64,000 bases of DNA from Rhypophila decipiens. Lineage: Eukaryota; Ascomycota; Sordariomycetes; Sordariales; Naviculisporaceae. The stretch spans positions 1 to 64,000 of the forward strand of contig MU858233.1 in NCBI GenBank assembly GCA_033297075.1, written 5' to 3'. A program made the position numbers and the translations under genes. The notes beneath the pieces were generated by a model. The model saw only the letters and a list, made by a program, of their open reading frames with translations, did not search any database and was not told where the DNA came from. Shown here one piece after another: positions 12,538-25,161 of this stretch (positions are counted from its first letter, which is position 1; every line of letters begins with the position of its first letter).

Positions 12538-13860
12538 ATGGAAGGTTTACCTACGCCCCCGAACGAAGACCATCACGTCAAAACGTCACAGACGTCCTCG
12601 AAGAAACACCACTCCAACTCTAAATCCGTAAAAGCCGTACACCGGGTCACAAAACGGTCCACCACACATGCTCACCACCCGCCATCACCGCAGGAGAGCC
12701 ACTCTTCACATTCAGCAGCAGATGGGAGGCATAAGAGAGTATGGAAGGCCTGTGAAAGGTGTAGAATGAAAAAGACAAAGGTACTTGTTTCTCATCTCGG
12801 GCTTCTTCCGATCCCCTCATAGGTCTGTATTGATACTAACTCCGTCCAACAATAGTGTGATGGAGAGTTCCCATGTAAAAGATGCAAAGATGACGGACTG
12901 GTTTGCACAGCTGGTACTCGGAAAAAGACCGAGTACAAGCAGTTACCTAAAGGGTGAGTCGCCTTCTTATGCCCACTGTTGAGCATGTAAGGAAGACACA
13001 GTAATTGACAGCCGTGCAGATACGCCGAGGTCCTCGAAAATACACAGTTCGCCTTAATAGCAACGGTACACAAGCTTTACGCCATGGTGCGAAACCAACA
13101 ACAATGGGACCTAGGCGAGCCCGAGTTAAACGACCGAGGCCAGCCCGTCATCCACAACATTGCCTCCAAGCTCGGCTGCATTCGACCAAACAGCGAAATG
13201 GACCTCCCGGTACACTCGATATTTCCCGAAGACGAGGCTGGACTTGCAGAGCTGGCCAGGCAGCTGGAGGAGCAACAGCAAAAGGAAGGGTCGGCAGCAG
13301 CAGCAGCAGCAAAACCAGGTGTAAACTCTTCCATGAGCAGCAACAGCAACAGGCAAATAAGCATAAAGCAAGAGACGGAGTCAATATGTTGTAGCAGGAC
13401 GGAACGCGCCAGCTCCTCGGAGCTCGACCATTCCGATTTCGAGCAAGACTACCGCAGGTCGGCCTTTGGTCCCGGGACTGCAAGCGCCCTAACCATGTCC
13501 CCCGCGAGTTTAAATTATCCTGATTTCGATCTCTCACCGTCAGACGGATTCTCGACACAATCGACGACGACAAGTATATCGAGCTCTTCGCTGCCCACGT
13601 TTTGTTCGCCTTGGATGACACGGCCGGGTGCTGCGTTCGCGGCTGCGCAGCAGCAGCAGCAGCAACAACAAGCGTTTCTGGCGAGTAACGGGCCGCCGCC
13701 GTCGTTTCTGGATTTGGACATGTTGAATCAGGGGTTATTAGAGTCGAGTTTTGGGACCATCAAGCCGCATGTGCTGAACTGTCCGAACCCGGAGGTCATG
13801 ATGGGCATGGGGGACCCGATGATGTACTCTGGTTATGATGCCGAGACTTTACGACTTTGA
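12538..13860 (+). CDS. Zn2Cys6 fungal transcription factor
   Basis: Three exons: 12538..12780, 12856..12953 and 13020..13860, about 393 aa. Intron 1 splits the zinc cluster between its second and third cysteine; intron 2 follows the linker. The binuclear cluster spacing is C-x2-C-x6-C-x5-C-x2-C-x6-C (Cys 72, 75, 82, 88, 91, 98), followed by the basic linker RKKTEYKQLPKGYAE. A Leu-rich segment then runs into an acidic stretch (EDEAGLAELARQLEEQQQ). The N-terminus is His/Ser-rich, and the C-terminal half carries Ala, Ser and Gln runs (poly-Gln coded around 13650-13670). No large fungal-specific MHR domain is visible, so this is a short Zn2Cys6 protein. It is expected to be nuclear and DNA-binding. 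Targets are unknown. It is isolated between two gene-free regions of more than 5 kb. Confidence 0.88.
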
Positions 13861-16800
13861 AGATTTGGAGGGGCCTAGGGGATCGATCGAATGTCGATCC
13901 GATCCGATCGGGACGGGAGCAAATCAAATTCTTTTTCACTTGAACATATTTTTCCTTTACATTATTTAGGTAGATACCTCATTTTGGAAATATCATATAT
14001 GAGTTTTCGGGATAGAGAATGAGGCATTCATATTCGGTTACAAACAAACTACCATTTCCTCTCTTCCTATCTGAAAAGTGCCAGACCTGGCTATGTTGAA
14101 AATATGTGCGAAAACTGTCCGAATTCCCTGCGAGGGTCTGTCCGCAAAGAAAAACATTTGTCATTCAAATTCCGTATCGCGTATTGCGTATTCTGTACTG
14201 TATTGTACCACCTCCAACGGTCAGACCTGTTACATATTTGCTCGTCGTTTGATTGGCTGCGCAACGCTTCGCAAACTTCGGATTCGCTTCCAGGGGTCGC
14301 TTTAGGGAATGGTGCAGTAGGCACTGTACGTACAATTGAAACGGTAAATATATTATCGTAATGCAAGGCAGAATCAGCGATGAGAAGCTAGACTTGTGCT
14401 TCTTCTACTTCTATCACTTTGCTGTTCTTTCGATATCGAACAGACAGATAACAGAGCGTATTCCGTCCCAAATCGAGACCTGCTGTTAGTAAGGGTACGG
14501 ATACGGAATACACCTAAAAGGGGTCGGCTCGGCGATATCATGCATCGGTTTCGGTTTGACTCTTGTGACACCTTGATAGCCCATTTCGGCGTTTAGAACA
14601 AACCCTTTCTCCGTTATTGTATCGTTTTCGTTTTCGTCGACTTGTTGTCCCATCGTCCTTCCAGGTCCCGTCGCTGTTCAGGAGCCCCTAAGGTAATGAT
14701 ATTGGCACGGTACATACTCTGATTCGACTGCGCCGCCGCTCCTTCCTAAAGACCTAAACAACGGTGGTCGGTTCAATCTAATATCGAGCACTGCATGGGA
14801 GCCCTTCGTACGACGCCCCGGACTCGGTTCCGTTCAGACCAGGAACTTCTGCCCGTCGTAGACATGTCTATTGCTAGGATTGATAGGTTCAGATGTCTTG
14901 AAATAGGTAGGCTGAGGGATTCAGCCCCCAATGTGAATCCTATATCAAACCTACCTTACCTAGTAGAATACTGTGCTGGCAGTCCTGGATTTGTATACGC
15001 GTATCCGTATGACAGGGTTATTCTCCTTTGAACGTTTGAACTCCAAGAAACAACAAGCAGAAAGGACCGACAAAAGTACTTGCTCAAGAGAGGCGGGACC
15101 ATCACTACAGGGCCCATATACTGTGCAGATATAAGGTCCAACGAGAGCAACAGATACAGGGCTGAAGAGGGTCCTACCTCATAGAGAAGCTGTGCCATAT
15201 GGGATTTATGAATCGAACAACCAGGAATCCCATCGTCATGGACCTTTATAAACTCGCCCCAGCTCTGACCGCCTTTTTAATTTTCTGCTATTCGTTCCTT
15301 CCTCCTTATTGAACCCTTGAGATATCGAGTCCTACGGGAGGCGAGCGAGCGTGGTGGTCGGCTTCAAGTCCGTCTAGGTAAAATATGCGGCCGATCCCCG
15401 GTTCTCCATTATCTCCGGGTGGGTGCGAGTACATAACTCGCCGTTATGGTCAAGTTATGTTGCATGCCGAACAGTCATCGAATCACTAAATGTGTCATGT
15501 GCTGAGAAAGGATCATCCTTTATAAGTGTAGAATGCCACTTTCTATCGAGTTTGATGAAACATGGTAAATGCGATCTAGTTGCAATATCAACATTCAAAA
15601 AGTCGGCATGGCTGAAAACTTGACGGTACTGTAGGAAATGCAACGCAACGCAATCCGCGGGTTCCAACAGAACAGCCCGAATAACGAGGCTGTAATTTCA
15701 GTATTCCACCGTATCTCATTATTTGTTACACTGTTCCGTACGGTTATTGTACGTACCATACCACATTAATACACCATCTCTTTACACCACCTTCTCGAAA
15801 CCATGACCAGCACAGGTGTGGCTTCCTCTTTAAGCAGCCTCTATGAATTCTCCCATCCCTCTTGTTGATATAAACGCCCGATCCAAGTGTATTTAATTTC
15901 AGGAACTTTGTACTCGTCATCGCTGCGGCGTACGTAGGACGAGCAAAGCCACGATCGGAAATTCCACCCTGCCCAACTTGGCCCGTCTTGACCAATCAAA
16001 ACGGTCAATTCCTGTGGAATTTCAAGAGACCTCCCAAGGGCAGACCCCTTTCTGGGAAGTCTCCATGGTCTCCTACGTAATTGACTCCATCACGAGAGCA
16101 AGTTGAGCAGATATTTTATTCTGTACTACACGTGTACCAAGAGTTTGTGCGCGCCCAGTATCTTGGGTCTTGGAGCCTCGTCAGTACGTAAAATTGTACA
16201 TACAGAAGGACCCAACCAGCCACAAATTCTCGACGACTTTGACAGCCAAGACCAACCCCGGGTTACACCATGAGGTCGGAGTCTTGCTATCGTCCGCCGA
16301 GCCGCGGCGCTGGACTCGGTCTGGACAAGACAGACCCCAAGGGTCTGATCGGCTCAGTCAGAATGGCAGGTTTTGGGCTGACAGTCGTGACTTGTGGCTT
16401 GTGGGGCTGCAAGTCTTGGCCATAGATGTCACTTTGAGCTGTCAGACCTCGACATAACTCCCATTTTCAAACGTGACAGGTTTTCCCACTGAATGACAGC
16501 TTTTTGAGGCCCTGAGCCATCGCGTAATTGTCTTTATATAGTAACGATGACAGGATATCGGTAATTACAAGTTGATCTTGTGGTTACGGATACTTACCAC
16601 GGATGGCGGTATTCCGCAAACCCTCGCAAGGGTTAGGGGTATTAATCAACTGGCCCGTAAAAGTTCCACCGATCGGCGGACCGGAGCTATCCCGAATGCC
16701 GACGGCCCATTCAGCCCTGTCAATACCCTGTACGATACCTACACGATACGTACCTTAGGTTTGCTGAGATGTTCAATAATATTGTAAATGTGCGGCCTGC

Positions 16801-19642
16801 TCAACTTACCTTCTATCAAAACAGACAAACAGCTGTTCATTGCCCGCCAAACAGAGCAAGAACTTGGCGATCAGCATGTCAGGCTTGTCAGCCAGACGGG
16901 GATCACAGCCAAGTAACTTGGGACTCTTGGATTTCTCTTGGGAAAAGGGAGGGCGCTGGAGTAAGCATAATCACCACATTGGACGTTCTTGACATCAACA
17001 TAAACGGAAATAGCCACATAATAAAACATGAGTGATCGATCATAAGCAGCTGCATATCCCTTTCCTAGCATGGAGCAAGAAACCCCTAAGCAAGCAGCAT
17101 CACAACCATCATCACCGCAGATTCAAGATACCCAAGGACGTGACGGCGCCATGCCATGCCATGCCGAGGCTCGTCGACTCGAGATGCGGCAGCGCGGCGG
17201 CTTGATTACCATACCCGTACCGATCTGCTGCATATAACAGATTAAGAGGGTCCATCAAGACCGGCAGCAGAAATCGAATGATGCGTTGGTGTCAATTTGA
17301 GGGACGCACATCGGGCGGGAAGCCTTAATAATAGGTAATAAATGTGCATATGTCAATATTAGGGTATCCGTAATCATGCATCATAAAAGTTAGCATACTT
17401 ACGAAGCTACTAAAAGACCCCACAGTCATGATCGAGGACGACGAGGAGGAAGTTGTCCGAACCGTTCTGGTGGTGATGGAGATCTCGATTTTTCACCTTT
17501 CCCATCTCGTTTCCTTACCGATGACAACAACATGCAAGAGTCGAGGTCGGCCGATGCCACCATGTTTTATCTGATCTGATCTGAACGATGCCTCAGTTAG
17601 CGTGCCCCGCTAAGCTATTAGCTCCCATCGTAAAAAAAGGTGCTTATCTGCAACAAACAAACATCATGATCCAGAGCTGGGCGGCCAAGGTACACTATAG
17701 ACAAGGCGACAAGCCAAAATGGGGACCCTTGCTTGCCAGCTGGGCTTGACCTTGGCCTTCCTTTTCAGGGCCTTGGGATTTTTGGCCCAAAGCGGAAAAT
17801 GGTCTCGCATCTTGCGTTTGGTCTTTTTGTATCGTGACCGTTCACGTCAGCACTTACAAAGTGAGGTCAGAACCTAACTCCGCCTCCTTATGGTATATAC
17901 GTAGGTAGGTAAATGTATAGCGAATGCGAGTACCCTAGAACTGATATTGCATACAAAAACATATGGCATCGTTCGAGGTCACGAAAGCCGAATGGGCAGA
18001 GAAAGGTAATTAGGAAACGTTTCAGCGTTACCTATAAATGACTTGGAGATACTTCAGGGGACTCGCTGTGCGGAGTGTTCTTTTGAGGACCTGTAAGTGC
18101 AGACCCGCGGGATACATTCGTACAGTTTCCACCAAAACGCCCCCCGAAAGTGTTGGCCATTTTTCGTGCTACAAATCGAAAGTGTCCGAGAGCGATTCGG
18201 AGACATAAATTGCTTCTCATCCCAGCAGCTTCTTCTTCTGTCTTGTTATGCAACCAGCCTACATATGAGTTACGTACACTATGTCCCCAGCCACTCTGGG
18301 GAGTCGTGATACGGAACCAACCCGACAAACAGCCTGCCAGCGCCTGCCTCGAATGCGAGGGAGTTGTTGTGTTGTTGTTTGTTGCTGTGAGCTTACTCAC
18401 ATTCCCATCCCGCGCGGTTGGCTTTACGCTTCAGTTGGTTTGCTCCTTATGGGAAAGTTAATCTCCATCCTCCATCCGATGTAGTCACGGAGCAATTCAG
18501 ATACCTACCTTGTGTTACCGAACAGCTATAACCAATCCAGTCCTAGGGAGTTCAACAAGTCCGAGATATACACATAAGGAACCCGCTAACAGGTAGGCAA
18601 TATGCACAGTTCATTGTAACTGACCGCCTTTCTCACAGTGACAGTGATGCCTAAGAATCTGCTCAAGAGATGTTACTACGGCATATCATAATGAATCATA
18701 TGCAATCCAGGCAGGCCAGCCAGCCAGCCCGCCCAACATTACGGTTCTAGCGTCAAAATCCGTCAAGTCAAAGAGCAGTGCAACATCTCATCAAACCAAT
18801 TTGTCATCATTCTCCCCATAAAACTAAACAATTAATCATACACAAACTTGGCGGCAGTAATCTCCATTCTAGAAAGACGGATTTGGATGGATATCCCATA
18901 TCAGGGGTTTCGTTCCGCCGATCGATTGATCAGTAATAAACCCGGATTTAAACCCGGAGATGTCCTGTATGTAATAACTTCTTATGGAGGTGAGGTATCC
19001 GCCGTAACAGACACGGGATCAGTCCCGTCCATGTGTGTGTGCCCGTCCCTCTCTCTCGGGCACTATCCCGCAATTCTGGCCAATCATCTTACACACTCCT
19101 CGGGTAAGCTCCCCGTGGCTGACCAAGCTGCTCGGGACTCGGAGCGGAGGCCGAATGCTCGGGCGGGAGACTTCGGATAATCCATAGACCTCTGCGGTAG
19201 AGTAGGCACATGTTGTTTGAGATATCTCAGCCTTGTCTGCACTTTATAGGTAGTTATCATTAGACCAGGATGCTGAAGTAACGATTACTGTGCAAAGAGC
19301 CTAATATAGCCCCAAAGACAGTAAAGTGTTCACGCTATATTATTAAGGCCAGTTGAAGCTGTTGCAATAAGTGGTGAACTGTCTAGTAATCTAGTCTTCG
19401 ATTGAGAGAACCGCAGAGGCACATCACAAGGTTTGTTGTGTGAACAAGGCCTAGAGATGACCTCCAGTTAGGCCCCTTTTCACACCCAGGACTCTGATCA
19501 AGCCCGGGACTGGCAAAACTTGTGACATATTTCATCGTTATTCTCATATCATCCTAGAAACATACCGCAGATCAATCAATGGTATCATCCAACATCCGTA
19601 CTTCGTAGACCATAAACATGCCCTTAAAACCAAACCAAATCC
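13861..19642. other. 5.8-kb gene-free interval
   Basis: No supported gene on either strand. Open frames are short and overlap on both strands without recognisable motifs. The sequence is moderately AT-rich, with scattered short GGTAGGTA/TACCTACC tracts. No tRNA, clear terminal inverted repeat or transposase-like frame was recognised. Confidence 0.5.
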
Positions 19643-22132
19643 TCACCTCTCCCTCCTCGAATCCGAAACCCTCTCAATCTTCTTGACATGGTCCGGCATC
19701 CGCGTGATACACAAGGCCCGACAAAACTCGCCCCACTCGCCGCTGGTGGCATCCTTCACGGCATCCTGCAGGTCCCGACCGTACTGATCACGATACGCCT
19801 TCTTGACCTGGATCATGTGCGCATTGTCCCAGTGATACCTCACCAGACGCGAGATGAGCAGCTCCTTCCTCAAATCGTCGCGCTTGGACGACGTGATGGC
19901 GTGGTGCAGCAGCATGGCGTCCCTAACGGGCTTGTTGATGACGCCGTTGAGGATGTGTGCTAAGAGTTCGCCCTGTTAAAAGTATGAAGTTAGTTTTCTG
20001 GTATTTTGGTAGCTGAGAGTAAAAACACATACCACTAAATTCCCACTCTTCTTCAGCGCATCCTTTGCAAAATTCCCGCCCCTCGACCGACTCTTGTACT
20101 CCCGCAGAACCTCCCTAAGGTGACTGTCACTCCGTTGCGTAACAATCCTAATCATCAGACTCTCTCCACCCCGCTCGCTCTTGACAGCCTGGTACAGCTC
20201 CTCAACATCAGCCCTCACCAAATCAGTATCAATCCTCAACGGCCGTCCATACCCGTCCGTCTCCTCCATGCGCTGCTCATCCAGCACCATCAAAACAGCC
20301 TTCTTGAATTTATCCTCCTTCAGTTCCTGCTTCATGCACCGCGTCAGACTATTCTGGTACTTTTTATCGCTGAACCCGTCCTTGATGGCGCGAATCTCGT
20401 CATTCGTCCGCCCCATCAGCGCCTCGATCAAGAGCTCACGGCGCGCCTTGTCGCTGTGGTACCAGAAATTCGCCCAGTAGGCTTCCGACTCCCACCTGCC
20501 GAGGGCTACCGCGTAGCAGGCCTTCATCAGGTTCGGGTCCTCGTCCTTGAGCCTCGCGCGGATGTGCTTGGCGATGTTGACGCCCTTACGGTCGGAGCCC
20601 GTCTTGACCAGGCGTTTGTATTCCGATCGCAATTCCATGATTTGCTCGTGCGTCATACCCGGGAGAAGTTCGATCAGCGGTTCGGTGTCGGGTCTGCGGC
20701 GTTCGCCCTTGAGAGCCTTGGCTAGACGCTCTGCGTCCTCGACTGGGTCGTGGAAACGGGCGCGCCGGGAACGTCGCTTGTCTCCCTGTTCGTTGTCTGA
20801 GCCGATGGGAGATACGGCTTCGAGAGCGCCCGAGCTAGAGCCATAGGATGGGAGGAGGAGAGGGGATGGCATCGGTGGCATGGATTGCCATGTCCCATGG
20901 TAAGACTCCAGTAGAGGCGAGGGCGGTGCTGAAGAGAGAGATGCGCCGGCTTGGAGACCCGTGTTGACACTCAGATTGGTGGTATTCAGGGAGAGATTCG
21001 ACATCCGGCCCGCAGGGGGCATCGGTGATCGTGATCGGTCCCGTTTCATGGCCGATTTGAGTGGCGCAGCTAATGCACCTGGGGGTTCGGCAGTCATGAT
21101 GCTGGGTTGGTATGACTGCGGACCGGGGCTTGGAACACGCTGGCCACCTTTCCCACCGCCAGGAGACAGAGCGCCGTAGCCGTGGTCCTCTGTCTTAGCG
21201 TATTCGTAGGGCTTCGGCTGAGCAAAGGCGTACGATGGTCCCTCCGGTGGCGACCCCCGACGTTCAGACCTCAGCGGTACAGGTTCAGTTCCATACTGGA
21301 CGCCGGCTGGCGACTCGGGACGGTCATAGCGGGAAGACTTGCGGTCTCCATATCCAGCAGGAGAAGGCGGTGACTTGGGTCGGTCATAGTTGGATGGTCT
21401 GGAGTAGGCGCTTGCGGATGGTGGCGATTCTGGACGGTCGTACTTGGACGGTCGTGGGTAGGCTGGTGCCGATGGTGGAGATTCCGGGCGCGAGTACTTG
21501 GAGGGGCCAGGGATACTTCCGTAAGCTAGATCTTCCTCAAGCTTCTCCTTGCGTCGTTCCTTGCGGTCCTTTTCGGGGGCTCTCTCCTTTTCTCGTTCCT
21601 TGTCGCGCGAATCTCGCGAGTACCGTGGAGACTCTGGTGGCTCAGCTGTTTTGATCTCGGCATCACGGTATTTGGATGGCAGGAGCATGGCAAGTTTCCG
21701 CTGTCTTTCCATTTCCTTCTCGCGGTCCGAGTCTCTGTCCCCGTCCCGATCTTTGACCTTCTCCCTCTCTCTGTCCCTGTCCCTGTCCCGATCTCGATCC
21801 GAGGCGCGTGGTTCCTTCTCAGAGCGATAATCACTCTCCCGACGGGGATCGCCATACCGAGCCGGAGGATCTTCCCGGCCGGGTCTTCGGTAGTGATCGT
21901 CATCGTCATCAGGGGGAGCAGAGGGCCAGTTTGACAAGCGCTCATACTCGTAGGCTGCAGAAGCGGCGGGGTCGCGGGGGTAGTCATGAGAACTGGGATA
22001 GGGGACGGCGTCCACGACGTCGGGATTCGCCCGGGTGCGGGTCCGCTCAGCATCCTCGTCCCGATCCCGGCGGTCCCGCGACCGGGAGCGGGAACGGCCC
22101 CTGCGACCTCCGTCGTCGACTTGGAGAGACAT
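19643..22132 (-). CDS. annexin C4-like protein with long RS/RD-rich N-terminus
   Basis: Two exons: 22132..20033 and 19972..19643, about 809 aa. The 60-nt intron (20032..19973) has donor GTATGT and acceptor AACAG and lies between complete codons. Residues 1-180 are dominated by Arg/Asp/Ser/Glu (RSRSRSRDRRDRDED and related). A Pro/Tyr/Ser region follows with about four copies of an 18-20-residue unit of the type PSKYDRPESPPSASAY (roughly 21300-21510). The C-terminal 320 residues form a degenerate annexin core: four helical repeats beginning near HEQIMELRSEYKRL and ending near the block containing GRDLQDAVKDATSGEW. Classical GxGT-type type II calcium sites are poorly preserved. By family knowledge, the fungal annexin C4 group has this layout and an uncertain function. 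Calcium-dependent membrane binding should not be assumed. Confidence 0.85.
21300..21510 (-). repeat. coding minisatellite in annexin C4-like gene
   Basis: About four imperfect copies of a 54-60-bp unit encode [P/S]S[K/N/R]Y[S/D]RP[E/K]SPPS-type repeats within the disordered N-terminal half. All copies stay in frame. Boundaries are approximate. Confidence 0.6.
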
Positions 22133-24371
22133 AGTAAGGTTTGTTCAACCAAGTATGTTCCACAAAGACCAAGAATGACAATGCCGGTATTCGCAACAAT
22201 TAAAGGTCTGTCTGAGAATAGTATTTCCCCCGGTCTTCTGAAGTCCTTGGAATTCAAAGCCGTTTTCTTCGCGGGGTCGTTTCTTGGGGCCGGCAGCGGT
22301 GCGGCCCGGTTCCACACTAAGGGCGGGGATGATAGCTGTTATCCGTTCTTTCCGTCGTTTGTCAAGCCGGCAAAACGGAAGGCTCGAGGCTGGTTGAGAT
22401 ATCAGTTTGCCGACAAACAGCAGCAAGCACAAGCAAGAGCAGGAAAAAGCTGAATTTAAAGAAGAAGAAAGGGAGGCTGAAAGTTGAAGGCGGGGTTGGG
22501 CTGAGAAGTACCAGTGACAGCTCCCTCCAGTGACAAGCGTCCCTGTCAACGCCATGAAACACTTGGGAATAGCTAGGCAAGGGTCCTGGCCAATCCTGCA
22601 CAGCTCTGCGCTGCTTTGGGCCAGGCGCATTGCTTGGTAGGCGCCCAATCAGCATGCGATCAGCTCTCGTGTTATACGGCCTGTTACAGCGCAGTGAAGC
22701 TGTCACGACAGCCACCACGAGGCTTCAAAGCCAGTTTTCGGTCAAGTTGAGCCTTCATTTTGTATGTAAGTCGTATATCTGCCTCCAGGAAAGAAAATCT
22801 GTATCACGTCCATTCGTATCTTTGATCAGAGGATCGTTGAGGGAGCCCGGGTCACGGCACCGAGTGACGGAGTGGTGGAGGTGAGGTTGCGTGCTTCCAG
22901 CTCTTTACAGTAGCGGCTGACCTGTAACGTCTTGGCACATGCTTAGCAAGCCTGCAAGCTGCAGCTTCGGGTGTAAAGTGGGAATAGATACAGCTTATTC
23001 ACCGTCGGCGAGTATTGAGCATCTCGAAGCAACTGTTCAAGGGCAGAGTCCAATTGGTTTGATCGTGAGGTGGTACGGGCTGAAACGTGAACCTATCCCG
23101 AACCGGGCTTTGGAACAGAGAAAACACAGGTCATACTGATATCTTTCAGGGACTCGACGCCTGTATAAAGGTCCAGGATGGTAGTGACGATGCCGGTCGA
23201 TTACCTGAGAAGTACAGTACGGCAGACATAGTTCCGGCCTCCGATAGCCTCTTGTTTTGTTCTTTCATAGCGGCCGGCCCCGTGCATGGGGAAGGAGCAC
23301 CGCCTTAAGCTCCAGTCTTGGGGCTCCATCATACCCGCTCGGTGTCCCCGTAGTCCCGGACCTAATGTACGGCAATGAGGCGGGGAGCGGGGAACGAGGC
23401 AACCAATAAGTTCAGTAACACTACATTCCACAACCTTGTGTTTATTAGTATATGTGTAACATTAAGAAAGCAAATAACCTTCGTTATGTGCTAGAGGTAT
23501 ACCACTAGTCAAGGTATCAGTAAACCTTCTCATCCCACGTGCGCTTTCGTCCTCCGTAAGAATGGGGTACGGCTTCCTCCCCAAACTCCGCTTACTCACC
23601 CCGCCAGCCAGCACCCGAGGAGAAGGTTGATTGCCGCAAATGTCCCGAGCCTGTCATCGCTGCCCAGCCCGTGATACTGTGCGGGAGCAGTGTAGCTTCG
23701 CGGACTGTCCGCAAATCATTACCACCAGGCACTCGGTAATCTTAGTGTAGGTGTAAGCCACAACCCAGTGCCAAGCTTTATTCCGGCATGAGGCTCTTCG
23801 GACAATACTCCAGTCCGCAAATCGTCAGACATGAGGAATGGATTGTATTATGTTTCGTCAATAACATCATAGCATTTCTCTATTATACCAAAGATGACGA
23901 GAGAGGTTATATATGTGCTGTTTGTCGAGGTCAAAAAAGTCACCAGTTCAGCTCGTCATCTTCACCTCAAAGAAGGATCCTAGTTCATGAACAAGATACT
24001 GACCCTTTTTGACAAAAACAGATTTTATGTACATTGGCGGTAACCGGTAGGCCGGTATATCTAATAACCAAATAACGACACCATGGATAGGGATATCCCA
24101 AAAATGCCCAAAACGCCTCGCCATAAAGCGACCCCGGATAATCAAGATATCTCCTTCACGTAAACCAACATAGAGCAAAAGAAAATGATGCCAGTCCACC
24201 TCCCGAAAACGCCACCAAAACTCCCTTCCCTAAGAGCCCATATTTACGAACAAGTCCGAGACAATACTCAATGATGCCATGCGGAGAAAAGGAAAACGCC
24301 AGTCCGAGGTTCGTGTTAAACCATCAGAGGGTTGGAAAACGAGGCCAACAAGCCAAACCGACAGTTGTCAG
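22133..24371. other. 2.2-kb gene-free interval
   Basis: The left 400 nt are the probable promoter of the annexin C4-like gene; the rest is the 3' flank of the type I membrane protein gene. Open frames found here (for example on minus at 22145-22648) lack any recognisable domain. No repeats were recognised. Confidence 0.5.
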
Positions 24372-25161
24372 TTACTGCTGATCAGCCTGGACGGAAAGAC
24401 TGCCAGGTTTGCTGTTGCTCTGTTCCACTGCTGCCTTCTCGTCCTCGAGTTTAATTGCCCCTTCTCGTCGTCTGTGATGTAACTCGTTAGCATTTGTTTG
24501 CAACTTTCCAGATTCTGGAGGGTTATTTATATATGTTGGAGCAAATAACATACCGTCTCGCAAAGGAACCAAAAGTCTCCAAGAGAACCACAGCAAAAAG
24601 AAAAACCACTGCGAGGCAGATGATGATTATATCGCTCTGTTCTCGTGAGATGAACTTGGACTGATCACACGGCATCGTCCTCTGTGGTGCAACAGAAATG
24701 GGCTCTTCCTCTCCTTCAGTCTGGTGTGCTTTTGTCGTGCTGGGCCCTTTCTTTGCTATGATGGGTAGTACTATAATCTTCTGCTGCTCTCCTTCTCCAG
24801 CTTTTTGGACCTGCTCTCCATCCTTCTCCCCTTGGTTTTTCTTGACAGAAATAGCCATAAGGTAGTCGGTGACTATCGGCCGTGGAGCCTGGAGTACGAC
24901 TGAGGGATCAGCATCCGCTGAAGGGGTAATTGGCCTGTTGTCAATGACCGTCTCGAAGTTGGCATCATCCTCGTCCGGACCCCAGTTGATAACTCGCGGC
25001 AGGGCATGCGGCGGTCTGCTACTTAATACCGAGGCCGGAGGGTGCTGTGGGCCGGATTTTGAGATGCTGGGTTCGAGGATATCGACCAAGACGAGCGGTA
25101 CTGGTGCGCATAACGCCAATGGCGCAATGCCGAGGGCAAGACACAAACTTGTCGTCCTCAT
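24372..25161 (-). CDS. small type I membrane protein of unknown function
   Basis: Two exons: 25161..24554 and 24471..24372, about 235 aa. The 82-nt intron has donor GTATGT, branch GCTAACG and acceptor CACAG. The start at 25161 gives a clean signal peptide (MRTTSLCLALGIAPLALCA). A Pro/Glu/Lys-rich, low-complexity luminal or extracellular segment of about 150 residues follows. A single helix (DIIIICLAVVFLFAVVLLET, about 175-195) precedes a basic stop-transfer stretch spanning the splice junction (FARRRREGAIKLEDEK). The tail is short and charged. I do not recognise a named domain; the conserved-looking part is the helix plus juxtamembrane region. Function is unknown. Confidence 0.72.

Noticed and set aside
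18848..19180. 110-aa plus-strand frame upstream of annexin 3' end
   Set aside because: Short, domain-free, in a gene-poor stretch; nothing supports translation.
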